A DNA stretch of 64,000 bases from the NCBI GenBank assembly GCA_003956705.1, contig QZCP01000124.1, positions 72,426-136,425 of the forward strand. The letters run 5' to 3'. The position numbers and the translations under genes were made by a program. This stretch comes from Brevipalpus yothersi (Eukaryota; Arthropoda; Arachnida; Trombidiformes; Tenuipalpidae). Below, piece by piece: positions 21,593 to 32,800 of the stretch. Position 1 is the stretch's first letter. Every line of letters begins with the position of its first letter. The notes beneath the pieces were generated by a model. It was not told where the DNA came from, made no database searches, and was given only the letters and a program-made list of their open reading frames with translations.

Positions 21593-24500
21593 CCATTTTC
21601 TATGTGTGTGTAATCAGCTTCCATATCCAGCTTCCAGCAATCGGCTGAATTTTGTCTGCAAGTGAATCAGCCGAAGGTTTAGTGACACCAGGTAATCCTT
21701 GGAAAATTGTACGCCAATCATTGGCTGAGGTCGGAGGTTCAATGAGGAAAAATATCAGGTTCACTAAAAGAGAGAGAGAGAGAGAGAGACCAGATTCACG
21801 AAAAGCGAATAGAGAAGCTTCCTGACCTTACAGTGTGGGCACATTATTTACGTGCCGATGGCCGGCCACAGCACAGGTATGATCGAATAAATTTGAACAA
21901 GTTGCTCTAGGGCCAGGCCACATGGTGTGTGGCTTGTGTGTAAGATGAAGGGGAAGAAAGAGAAAGAGAGAGAAAGCATCTTAGGGACACAACAACAACA
22001 TTGCTGTGGCCGTGAATTTTTTTTTTCAACATGGGAATCGCGATCAAGCCGAAGAAAATGTTGGATGCATGATTCTTTGGGCAAAGTAGATTTTGTACCT
22101 GAGGCCCACACCTTGTATATATATATACACACACCATGAACCGGTTCAATGAGTGGAACGGAAACTCAGAATTCAACTGTTTCGCGGGCGCACAACATCC
22201 GAAAACGTTGAGGCCACTTTTGGCCCAGGTAAGCCGAGCATCAAAATGATGTAGGCAAGAAAAGAAAAAGAGAGAGAAGGGAAGAGAGAGCAAGTAAATC
22301 GGCGTCAGATAGCGGAACATAGAGATCCATCAGAACCATACATACAGCCTCTCTCTATATACCAGAACTCTATCCGCTTATGTAGAGGTTTTGCCCATGT
22401 TAGTGTGGCCGGTTCAATGGCCCGGCAGCCTCACTATCATACCCGATCTCTCTTCTCTCTCTCTCTTCTCAAAATAATCCATTGAACTTGATGAAATTAT
22501 GTCGCCATCATTCGCACAATGATTTTCCTGCCTTTTTGAATGAGCCTTCTATCTTTCTTTTCTATTCGGAAGGAGAAGCAATTTTTCGTCGTCACGTTTT
22601 CAGTATATACTGTCTCTATCTCTACTAAATTCAGAAATTCATGTATTCAAGATGAGCTCTCGAAATGACATTCCAGCATCACACTGATTTGCGAATAGGT
22701 TTTTTGACGATTGATAAGAATGGCTATTCGTTGAGAATCAGTTGAGGATGACACCTTGTTTTGAGATCATTGTGATAGGAGGAAGATTGTGTGTAATATG
22801 GAATTCAATTGTGAAATTGATGGATGACATAAAAATCACAATCAATCTGAATAATTTCGATGAGTTGATCATTTTGTAAGATTGTTCGACTGGTTAGTGG
22901 TAAGTTGGAATTGTCTAGGCAAAAATTCAGTGTAAATTCAGATTAAGGGCTGAACTTTAAGATGATGAAAAAGATGATAAGCCTAGATCAGAGTTAAGTA
23001 AGGGGAAGGATCATGCAAATCGTCCCAGACACACTATCTGGAGCATAGATTTGAGTAAATAAGATAATACTCTGACAAATCTGATAGTAATCGATGACCA
23101 GGATTAATCATGAATTCTGTATGATAGTGTTGAATAAAACAATTACAACAAAATTTCTCATGAAATAAGATATTTTTTGCACCCTTTCCATGAATGACAC
23201 AATTTAATGGAGACAAAAAGAATAAAAAAAGTGAAAAAGAGAGAAAGGGTTTCAGTATTTCATGAGTCTCCTCCATCCTCATCAGTATGACTCAAATTTT
23301 ATGCTTTAAAACAAGATGGACCACAAGAATCTGGTTCATAAAATTATCTTACCAAAAGGTGGATAGACGGGAGAAGACCTCAAAAAAATTCCATCTCCAG
23401 CATCTCATCTGTAAGATGCTGGGAGAGAGAGACACGGTCATGCATCCGGCTTCCATGATCCAAGATCTTGTTTATCCGCTCCAGAATCCGGAACAAAATA
23501 ATATGAAAGATAGAGATAGTGAGTGAAAGAAGAAGAAGAGAGAGAGAGAGCTTGCATGAGAAATGATAGAAAACATGGTAACTTGTGATTATTTATCATG
23601 TATATAAATCTTGAATTTCTACCACTGAATACGAAAATAGAATGCAACTTGCTAACTTTCGAATGGTTGGCTATATATTGGCCACTGACCTGATCACCTC
23701 CTCCTCCTCCTCCCTCTCCTTCTTTCCCTTCTTCTTCTTCTTCTCTAGAAGCGATGGTCAAAAAATTGTCATCAAAAAAATTTCAACTAATGAGCGTGTA
23801 TATTTGACTTTTGGAAGTCGAAAATTTTTCTTCCACTTTTTTATCCGAGAGAGAGAGAGAAAAACTCTTTTTTCAGTGGAGATGATTACCGTGGCCACGG
23901 TGCTTGATCTAGTGTGACTTGTGAATGTGTGTGCAGAGAGAAAAAAAATACACTTGACTGCTCAGTGTGAAGATAATCTTTAACCAGCCAACGAAATGGT
24001 GCTCATTCGTAAATTGCCAAGACACCGGAGAGGTTGAAGGCTCACAGGACTATAGCATCATCATTTAAAGCCGATGGTTGCTCAGCACAATCAACAATGA
24101 AAATCCGGTTTCGTTGGAAGAGAAGAGAGAAAACATTCATTTCACCCTCTCTCTCTCTCTCTATCTATCTCTGGGGAAAAATTCAGCCTCACCTCACCAT
24201 GATCCATGATACTACTACTAGAAACATCTCATGTGAATAGTCCGTGAGATTTTTTCTGCTTCCATGGACTCAGTATTCAGTGTTTTGGAGCGAGAAGAGA
24301 AAGAGAGAGAGAAAAGAATAACAGGTCACCAGCCTCTCTCATGTGGCCGCGAGGCCCGAAAAAATCGACCTGTTGCCTGTGAGGTGGGCTCAAGATCACA
24401 CACACACACACTCTCTCTGTATGTGTGTATTGATGCAATGTGTTGACGATGCCCGAAAAAATGTGAGCCTGTTTCGAAATATGCATTTTTTCTCTCACAC

Positions 24501-24826
24501 ACACACATACATTGATTTAGATGAGCCAAATCATCAGCTTGGTATTTATTATTCAAAAGAAGAAATTGGGAGGGAGTACAGTGTGGTGAGGAGAAGGACA
24601 AAAAATCGAGTGATATATTGGTCATAGCAGACCTTAACTCACTCGTCTCTTTCGAGACTTGTTGATACATAAAAAATCGTGTGATCCCAGATTACATGGT
24701 AGACAAATGAAGTATATAAAAATACATAGAAGGGTTTCATATGAGTGTTATAGAGGAAAGGAATCCAGCTAATTAAATTGGAGAGGCAAGCAAGAGACGG
24801 ATTTTTGATTGGTTTCATTTTTTGCA

Positions 24827-26752
24827 TTAGCGTTTCTTCTTTTTAATTGGCCGGGGTGCTCTTCCATTATCGTCCTCATCATCATCAGCCTCATACTCTG
24901 TTTCAACATTGTATCGACATGTGCGTACAATTTCAGGAATGCCACTGATTCTTCGATTGGCTTCTTGCGTCCATTGAGGACCAGGTTCATAACTATTGTT
25001 TAGTCTGCAGGTCTGGTAGTGATAATATCGGTCTATGGCAATTTTGAGATTGATGTTCTCTCCACAAATGCATGTCGTGGGATTCGCCCAGTGGTGTGTT
25101 TTAAAGTGGCCAAATAACGTTGCTGAGACACCAATTCTCACATAACAAAATGGACAATAAATGTGATCTCTGTGAGTTATAATGTGTCTCGGTAAGATCA
25201 AGTACTTAGCCAAGCATTCAGTTGCTACGATCTTCTCTCCTCCCATTATATGATATATCAAGTTGACAATAATTTCTGGTCTTGGTAGAAAATGATTTCT
25301 TGGGATGAAGAGAGGAGCATTCATGATACTATCAAAGGTGGATGTCGCATCACATTGTTGCAGCCAGTAATTGATGTAACCCAATCGTAAACGGTCACTT
25401 ATGTTCCTTACATCAGCTCTAGTCATCCTTGGTTCTGGAACAGCTTTCGGTTGCTTCATATATTCATTTGACACCGTTGATTTGAGCAGATTGTCTCTAC
25501 CTGTTCCACAATAATTCAACTTTCTCTCATGATGTTTTATCAAAGCTGCTCGAATGTCTTCTCTTTCTTGCTCATCAAGATTAGCTGAATTATTTGATGG
25601 TTTATCCAGATTTGACTTGCTGATATTTCTTTTTGAAGATTTGTTTTTTGGTGTGAATATAGCAAACTGCTGTGTACCAAAGAAATTCTGGGTTGAGGTC
25701 GACGTTCCTTCCGACCTCCTGGCCAACTCTTCATCATCAACTGGCTTTGACTGGACACTCCATTTGGATTGTGGTCTCTCAATTTTCCGAGGTGGACGCT
25801 CAACTCTTCTCTTTCGCTTTTTTTGAAAATCCATATCATTTTCTGCTTGATCCCCATAATCAGAGCCACTATCTTCATCTGCAGAGCAATCCCTAAAAAA
25901 CCAATGTTGGAGAATTTCCATGTTTTTACCTTTTGAGACATTTTCTGGTGTACTTGCATCATCAGCTCTCACTTTTGAGTGAATATCAAGTGATTTGAAA
26001 CTTTCAACAATCGAGCCATGAAGAGTTATCGAGGCTTCACCTGTTGGAACTGATGGACTACGGAGATCATCATTAATCACTCTTTGGTCTTTTGAGCTTT
26101 CCATCTGGGGAAGTTTTGAAGCGAGATTGTGTGTAATCAAATTTGCTTGATGACCAGATGTCATATTTTCGCAAGTGGGTAGACCATCATTCACAGTATT
26201 CTCATCCGCTTTCGAGGCATTCGTGATGTTGGAGTCTGCCTGGATCGAATTCATACCTTCATCAGCTTTATTATCAGGTGAATCAGGATTGTTATCTTGT
26301 GTAATACATCCGGAATTGTTGACAAAATTTTGGCCATCATTTCTTGTATTATCGCATCCAATGGGCTCTTCATTATTAACTTGTCCATTTCCACCAGTGA
26401 GGTCGATTGCTATATCAGCAACATCAGGACGTGAATCTTCATTTATGGATGATGGTGTCGAATAGAACATAGCCAGTGAACCTGTAGGTGTATCAGCACG
26501 ATCAGCTAGTGCATTCTCCAAAGCTATTGTCTCAAATTCCAGGTCCTCCGGATTAGCGGGCAGAGATGAGACACAAGCATCAAGGAAAGTGTTGAAATTC
26601 GCTGGCAGTTGTGGAAATGGGTCCGCAACACAGCCAAGTTCTTCACTCACTTCCCAGTCTTTCAGGTTTAGAATTGACTTTGGATCATTGGAGAGAAACT
26701 CGGCCAGTACATCACTGTCAATGGATAGGTTTGGGGATGAGTCACCGTCCAT
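24827..26752 (-). CDS. 641-aa zinc-finger protein with paired C2H2 + CxC-HxxxC module
   Basis: A single uninterrupted frame with ATG at 26752. The N-terminal two thirds are acidic, Asn/Ser/Asp-rich and probably disordered (begins MDGDSSPNLSIDSD), with a basic cluster KKRKRRVERPPRKIERP near the middle. Two unusual fingers occupy about residues 533-582: C-x2-C-x12-H-x3-H starting CPFC, immediately followed by C-x1-C-x14-H-x3-C starting CICG. The C-terminus is PIKKKKR, a likely nuclear localisation signal. A helical segment ahead of the fingers (around IIVNLIYHIMGG) has a counterpart in the 179-aa protein at 27682-28221, so the two are relatives. I do not recognise the family; a nuclear nucleic-acid-binding role is inference. 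Imperfect ~158 bp repeats lie just upstream of the start. Confidence 0.75.
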   Translation of the reverse strand: MDGDSSPNLSIDSDVLAEFLSNDPKSILNLKDWEVSEELGCVADPFPQLPANFNTFLDACVSSLPANPEDLEFETIALENALADRADTPTGSLAMFYSTPSSINEDSRPDVADIAIDLTGGNGQVNNEEPIGCDNTRNDGQNFVNNSGCITQDNNPDSPDNKADEGMNSIQADSNITNASKADENTVNDGLPTCENMTSGHQANLITHNLASKLPQMESSKDQRVINDDLRSPSVPTGEASITLHGSIVESFKSLDIHSKVRADDASTPENVSKGKNMEILQHWFFRDCSADEDSGSDYGDQAENDMDFQKKRKRRVERPPRKIERPQSKWSVQSKPVDDEELARRSEGTSTSTQNFFGTQQFAIFTPKNKSSKRNISKSNLDKPSNNSANLDEQEREDIRAALIKHHERKLNYCGTGRDNLLKSTVSNEYMKQPKAVPEPRMTRADVRNISDRLRLGYINYWLQQCDATSTFDSIMNAPLFIPRNHFLPRPEIIVNLIYHIMGGEKIVATECLAKYLILPRHIITHRDHIYCPFCYVRIGVSATLFGHFKTHHWANPTTCICGENINLKIAIDRYYHYQTCRLNNSYEPGPQWTQEANRRISGIPEIVRTCRYNVETEYEADDDEDDNGRAPRPIKKKKR

Positions 26753-26756
26753 GTTG

Positions 26757-27225
26757 GAGAGAGCACAGGTATCAGGTAGATAAACTTCAGAAGATTATGA
26801 TGAGAATCGTGTGATGGTGAGGGCTCAACGAAGAATTGGCTGATTTGATGTCTTGGTTCACGAGAAAAACTTTTTCAATTGTTTGATTGTCGTCCAATCC
26901 GAGAGTATGGTAGAGAGAGCACAGGAATCAGATGAATAAACTTTGGAAGATTGTGATGAGAATCGTGGGATGATGAAAGCTCAACGGAAAATTTGTTGAT
27001 TTGAATGTTTTGATTCGTAGTAAAAAGATCACCTCGATTGTCCCACTTATCATTCGATTCGAGAGTATGAGGGAGAGAGCACAGGTATCAGATGTGGAAA
27101 CTTAGATTAAGTTGAAAAAAAGGGTGATAATTAAGAGAGCTTGATGAAAAATTGTTGATTTCGAGAGCTTTGAGACAAAGTACTGCACAAAGATCACTTT
27201 TCTTTTCAATTGATGAAAAAATCAT
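26757..27225. repeat. Three imperfect ~158 bp tandem repeats upstream of the 641-aa gene
   Basis: Units begin at 26757, 26913 and 27073, each opening GAGAGAGCACAGG(T/A)ATCAG and continuing through AAACTT, GATGAGAATCGTG(T/G)GATG, GCTCAACG and TTGATTTG segments. Spacing is 156 and 160 bp. Units 1 and 2 are clearly similar; unit 3 is degraded after its first 30 bases. They occupy the 5' flank or leader of the minus-strand gene starting at 26752. Confidence 0.8.
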
Positions 27226-27681
27226 CTAATTTGAATAACATAATTAGGAGCACTTGATGATATTAATAATTAGTACAATTAATTCAGAGCATAGATATCG
27301 ATCGAGGCACCATTCGCAAATTTTGGTGAAGTCAAGAGATGAAATTAGTGCATTTTGACTTCCTACGTATAAGTACATAGATGAGGATTACAAAATCTTT
27401 TCCAGTAATATACAAAAAACTTTTTCAACTTTTAGTAATGGAAATTTTAACAGCTATAGCAATCATCTTACTCCATCAAGAGTCGAACAACGACTGTGAA
27501 GAAGCAAGAGGTTTCAGATGCGAAAATTCAAGAGCTAGAAATAAATTAGGAAGCAGGCGAGCAAGTATCGAAGAAGGGATAATGTGAGAGAGAAGAGATG
27601 ATCGGAGTCGCAGCATCTTGTTACTTTGAAGCGTAATCTAAGCCCAAGCATCATTAGACTTTGGACTTAGTCGTTCTGGTG

Positions 27682-28221
27682 TTAATTGGTAAGCGTTCTA
27701 ATACGAAAATCTCTCTCTATGGATCCTAACGCTAGGCCGAGCCAATCATCACCAATGCATGGTAGAATTGGGCCTCTGGTGCATGTGTTTTGGTGGACTT
27801 TAGCATCCCGCAAGCTGATTATCATGTTACCACAAAGACATTTGTATGGATGGTTCGAATGTGCAACATTCATGTGCTTGTATAAGACACTTCTATATCT
27901 AGTGTAGCAGTCACACACTGGGCAATACCAACGGCGGTTGTAAAAATTCACATTATTTTTTATGAACAGCGGAATCGTTGTAGGGAGAATTGTTGCTTTT
28001 TTGTATTTTAAAAGCGTATAAATCAATCGAAGCATCTCCTCTGCAGTTGGTTCGGTGGTCACTTGTGGTTGTAAATATGGTGTTTGAGTCATTTTTTTGA
28101 CCGACATTTGTTTCTTGTTGCTCTTTTGGTTGGAGGCCATGTAGAGCCAAAATTGAATAGTATTAATTCTGGCCTGAGTCGAATTGTTTGAATGGTCAAT
28201 GTGATTAATTTGGTGTTCCAT
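27682..28221 (-). CDS. 179-aa zinc-finger protein, relative of the 641-aa protein
   Basis: Single frame from an ATG at 28221. After a Gln/Asn/Lys-rich N-terminus comes a helical stretch (EEMLRLIYTLLKYKKA) and then, at about residues 100-147, the same two-finger order as in the 641-aa neighbour: C-x2-C-x12-H-x4-H (CPVC...) followed by C-x1-C-x12-H-x3-C (CLCG...HQNTC). It lacks the long acidic N-terminal region and the basic C-terminal tail, so it is either a short paralogue or a truncated derivative. All cysteines and histidines are kept and there is no internal stop, which argues for selection. Function unknown; nucleic-acid or protein binding through zinc is inferred from the ligand pattern only. 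Confidence 0.65.
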   Translation of the reverse strand: MEHQINHIDHSNNSTQARINTIQFWLYMASNQKSNKKQMSVKKMTQTPYLQPQVTTEPTAEEMLRLIYTLLKYKKATILPTTIPLFIKNNVNFYNRRWYCPVCDCYTRYRSVLYKHMNVAHSNHPYKCLCGNMIISLRDAKVHQNTCTRGPILPCIGDDWLGLALGSIERDFRIRTLTN

Positions 28222-28813
28222 TTGAAGGATTAAATTCGTTCAACTTACAACTCAGTTCTCAGAATTCAGAAAAGAAAAAGAAGGAGAAGCTCTTGCTTTA
28301 GGGAGAGAAAAAACTGTGAGAAAATCCAGATCCCGAAAAAGAACAGCAGGAGACTAAGGGCCAAATAATTTGAGTATGTATGTTTGGATTTTCTTGAACA
28401 ACTGTGAATTTGATAAATTTCTCAGAATAATACTTGTCTTTCAGTTAGCTGAGATCAGTGGTATCATATGCAAATGAATCAGTTGACAAAAACATCTTAG
28501 ATCACCGATGATATACACTCATTTCATTCAAATTTTTTGAGAAATTTTGAGATGTTTATCTTTTTACTATATCAATAATCCACTTTAATCACTAAATATT
28601 CCCAATAATTACACCTTCTTGTTGTATAAACCCACAAAATTGAATATCCAATTCACAATAATTCAAAAGATAAATCAAATGTCAATCAATATTGTTATTT
28701 GAGACACTAGTTTGAGAAAGATGCTTCAAAAAGAGAAGAATCAAGCTTCAACTCCAGCCTGTACTCAAAGGTAAATAAACAAGCTAGCCATGTGTCTTCT
28801 TAGGCCGGCAATA
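28222..28813. other. Gap between zinc-finger gene and LINE frame B
   Basis: About 590 bp of AT-rich DNA that should contain the 3' UTR and 3' end of the LINE (read on the minus strand). I see no poly(A) tail, simple-repeat tail or obvious target-site duplication that fixes its end. Confidence 0.4.
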
Positions 28814-29803
28814 TCAAACTGGCGGTTTTCCATCAGCCTTCTTTCCTTTTAGCTGCTCATCAATCGAGCTTTTGTTGAGGAAGTATAATATACCATCTTT
28901 TTTCTGCTTATTCTTTGCAGAGTCAATGAATTTCGAAAAATTTTCAATTTGTTTCTCGCTTTCTTCGATTTTTTCGATCATTGTCTTTCTGGCATAGACT
29001 GGTTTGGTATTGTCCATTCGATTACGTTGGGTTGCCCTTCCACCGGCTCTTCTATTGCCTCTGTATAGAGGGTTGCTTGTATTCAATCTTTCAATGACTG
29101 TTCGATTGCCCTCAAGTTTCGATACATTATTCTTCTGTGAAGTGCCTGGTTCATTTATCATATTGTCTATGATCGAGTCTATCTGGTCACCCAGAGTTAA
29201 TTTCGACATGCTTGAGGGCGCTGGCCTTTTGTCGAATAGTGCCTGGGACACCTCCACTTTTGAGCCTCTGTTTTCGCTTGACCCGCTCGTATCTGGGATG
29301 TTTAGGAGTTCTAGATCAGATTCGTCCATGAAGTCTTCATTGGTGTTCATATTGCCCTCAGAGTTCTCAGAGAAACTTGGAGTGGGATGAATTTCCATTG
29401 CTGGTCGTGCATTGTATCCTGCATTTCTCATCTCCATGGTCGTATTTCGAGCAGAGTTCATCTGAGAGAATTCTCCTATGTCGTCTCTGTTTGATTCTCT
29501 TACTCCCGAGTTATCAACATTCATTCGGGGTGAAAGTCCATTACTAGTATATGAAGATCTCTGATGAAACGGTCTATATCGATATCTTTGGTTCGCTCGA
29601 CGAAAGTTTCTTCCTCTTGAATTTCCTCGATATTCTCTATGGCTAGGTGAGCCACTTCGAAAATCACTTCTTCTATGATCTCTGTTGTAAAATCTGAAGC
29701 GATTTCCTTGGTGATTTCGATCAAAATTTTGTGGACCTCGTTCATCTTGAATTTGATGATGATAGACAAGATATAGCGAGTTCAAGAATTCGCTAAAAGA
29801 CAT
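28814..29803 (-). CDS. LINE frame B: Arg/Asn-rich putative RNA-binding protein
   Basis: 329 codons, ATG at 29803 lying inside the last codons of the reverse-transcriptase frame and in the -1 phase relative to it. Residues about 18-75 are a basic, low-complexity segment full of RN, RG, RR and FR pairs (for example YRGNSRGRNFRRANQRYRYR), typical of nonspecific RNA-binding regions. The centre is Ser/Asn/Glu-rich and acidic; the C-terminal third is Lys/Glu-rich and could form a coiled helix (around KTMIEKIEESEKQIENF). No zinc knuckle or RRM is visible. Role by analogy: a nucleocapsid-like ORF1 product of a LINE; this is inference. Translation by reinitiation after the upstream stop or by -1 frameshifting would fit the overlap. 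Confidence 0.65.
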   Translation of the reverse strand: MSFSEFLNSLYLVYHHQIQDERGPQNFDRNHQGNRFRFYNRDHRRSDFRSGSPSHREYRGNSRGRNFRRANQRYRYRPFHQRSSYTSNGLSPRMNVDNSGVRESNRDDIGEFSQMNSARNTTMEMRNAGYNARPAMEIHPTPSFSENSEGNMNTNEDFMDESDLELLNIPDTSGSSENRGSKVEVSQALFDKRPAPSSMSKLTLGDQIDSIIDNMINEPGTSQKNNVSKLEGNRTVIERLNTSNPLYRGNRRAGGRATQRNRMDNTKPVYARKTMIEKIEESEKQIENFSKFIDSAKNKQKKDGILYFLNKSSIDEQLKGKKADGKPPV

Positions 29804-32800
29804 TTATTCAGTCTTGACCTCACCTGTCCACTTAAATTGTAAATTTTTTGTAAAGATGAGAATGATTCATGTATGTTGTCTTTTTCAATGTTCTTACCTT
29901 TCCAAACAATTTTCGAAAAATGTTCACAAGGTTCACAGATAAAGTTTATCAGGTCAAAATGTTGAAAACAAGTAGGACAAAAAATTTTTTTATAAAATTT
30001 TATTTTCCAACCGTTGCTCAGTAGCACTAGATTCCTTACATCATATCGAGTGAGAACTCTCCATTCAATCGACTGAAACCCGAACTTGTGGAGTGACTTC
30101 TCAACCAGATTTTTGGCATTCTGATTCTGCTCCATGTGAGCGAGTAGGTTTAAATAGTCAAAGAATCTTGGACTTGGAAAGGATAGGGTCAATGGGTATG
30201 CTTGGATGAAACAATTTTCGTATCTATTTTTCTTCTCTCTCTTTACTAGAACTATTTCATTTTCTTTCTTTGATAGTAAAGCATTCAATCTGTTCCATTT
30301 AGAGACTTGTAAAATTTTACTTTTTATCACATTATCTACTTCCATAACAATTTTTTCTTCTCCATTGTATTTAGAAAGAACTACTGCAAGTGCGTAGATA
30401 ACTTCCTCTCCATGAGTCTTTTTATTTGTCCAGAATCGAAAAGTTTCATGTCTCTTTAAATTCTTGAAGTTCGTTGTGATTGTAACAATGATATGTGGAA
30501 ATTTTATTAAATAATCGTACTCAACATTTATTGGTCCATGCTCAAGGCATCTTCCTATCTCAATCATTTTTTGCTCATTTTTCCAATCAAAACTTGAGAT
30601 TGCTACCTCATCAATTCCTTCTAATTTCTTTTGTTCAAATTTGTCTGGTAGCCATAGATTCTTAGAGAACCTATTCATATTCAGCTGTATCTCGATTAGG
30701 TGTTCGTCTATTAGATTATTGATATCATCTCTGTATAATATTTTGTAGAGCAAGGTATGACTGCTATACTCTGGTAGTCGCAGGCAGATTTTGATTAAGT
30801 AACCTATGTATTTTTCCCATTCTCGGCATCTCTTCAAGAATTCATCTTCTGATAGTAGAATTCTCTGAATGGATCCATAATAGTAGATATATCCTGAAAT
30901 TATTGAGGTAAAGAGTACTTTGAACCAGTCTAATTTCAATGCTCTCAATGATGGTGTGCTCCTCACAAAAAGGTTTGTTGTTAGCCTCAGTTTTTGTAAA
31001 AGCATGTCCTCAATTTTGTATCCTCTGTATGTATGGATAAATTTCATGCCTAGAATTGATATTTCTTTTGCTTTTAGCATATTAATAGATGACACATCTC
31101 TTTGATTTCCAAAAAGTCTCATGATTTTTGTTTTGGCTTGGTTGAGTTCTAAGTTTGATAAACTCAGGATTTTTGCAATCTTATCGATCTTATTTTGAAT
31201 TCTTGCTCCAGTCGATTGAAATTTCTTGCTTGGAAATTCACCAATAATATTGATGTCATCCGCGTAGCAGAAAAGTTTAAAATTTTGTCTTGAGACATCA
31301 TTCAGAAAGATAGTGGCTAGCGTGTAGACCAAAGGTCCAAGGAAGGATCCTTGTGGGACTCCTTTTGCATGAATTTTCCATCTAGTCTGTCCCTCAATTT
31401 TTGTGTAACTCATTCTATTGCTAAAATGCTGGATGATGAGTCTTATAAAAGATAGTTGAATGCCATTTCTATATAAACCATGTTTCATTGATGTGTATGA
31501 TAAATTCTCGAAAGCATTTCGAACATCCAGCGAGATTAAGAAGAGAGAATTTAATTTTTTGGATGATTTCAAGAATTCTATTAGGTCAATAAAATAGCGA
31601 AAGGAGCTGCTTCCTTCTAAAAATCCATATTGATAGTCAAAATATGGGTTCAATTTTATCAGCCTTTTTAGGTTGAGATATATTATATAGTCAAAAGCTC
31701 TGAACAGAGGGTGTAGTATGGACAGAGGCCGAAATTTTCCAGCCTCTTTTTTCGGAATCAATACTGTTTTTGATTTTTTAATACATTTGGGAGTAAAGCC
31801 ATGTAGAATGCATTTTCTAAAAAATGAAACTATCTCAGTACCATGAATATCAAGAAAGGTCCATAGAAGATTACATGATATTTCGTCATCATATGCACAA
31901 AACTTTTTCTTCATTACTTCTTTTAGTTTGTGTAGCGTGTATTCAGTGTCATAAATGTCATTCTCAAGTTCAAAATATTCTTGATCTCTAATATCAGGAG
32001 GTTCATTAAATTTAAATTCATTCAAATCTCCTTGAAGAAATGTTCCCTTAGTTTCTTGTGTGTAATCATATCTATGTTTGCGTTTTAACAAAATTGGATT
32101 GACTATTCTCTTTATCATGCTCCATACTCCTTTAGATTTCATCTTTCTTTCCATTTCTATTTGTCGAATAATCTTTTTGAAGCATTTAATAGTTTTATTT
32201 GTGTTGGCCAGGTTTGAGGAAATTTTTTCAATGATATTTCTCCTCATTTTTGTATTTATTTTTAACGATTTTCTCTTGTTCAATTTTTGCTTCATGTGAA
32301 TCAATTTTCTCTTCTGATGAATTAAGAGAGAGGGAATATTTTTAAATCTTAAATTTCTTGGTGTGGATACATAGACACATTCATTGTAGCATTTTCTCAT
32401 AATGTTTTCCAATTTTTCACAATTTTTTTCTGCTTCAGCATGGTTTAACCATGAATAGTTCAAGAAATATAAATCGCTCTTTGCTACAATTTTTTCGAGT
32501 TTCTTCTTATTTAGAAATTTTTTGAGTACAGGTTTGTTCAATATCGTCACCGTATGTTGATCATGATCACTGCTGATAATTTTGTTGCATTTATATTTTT
32601 TGATCATGCTTATCGTATGATTATCACAACATATAATATCAATCCAAGTTCGATTATTGTATTTATTCTCTTTTATTTTATTTCGATTTCTTTTGCTTAT
32701 GGCTGAGAGACATTTTGGCTTAGAGTTTGCATAATTAGGAACGAAACTATTTGACATTTTAAGTCTCTGTAAGTGTTTGGATAGATATCGTCCTTTCGGA

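Larger units (their letters stand above)
19304..24826. other. Noncoding region between copy A and the minus-strand block
   Basis: 3' UTR of copy A, then about 4.5 kb with GA and CT microsatellites and no frame showing a domain. The 93-codon frame at 20049 is AT-driven composition. I see no RNA gene or exon. Confidence 0.55.

Noticed and set aside
22095..22140. TATATATATACACACACC run as a promoter
   Set aside because: Simple TA/CA repeat with no gene start downstream.
24827..26752. The 641-aa gene as ORF1 of the adjacent LINE
   Set aside because: It lies downstream of the LINE and is separated from it by another gene; its fingers are not CCHC knuckles. Only the weaker shared-motif idea was kept.
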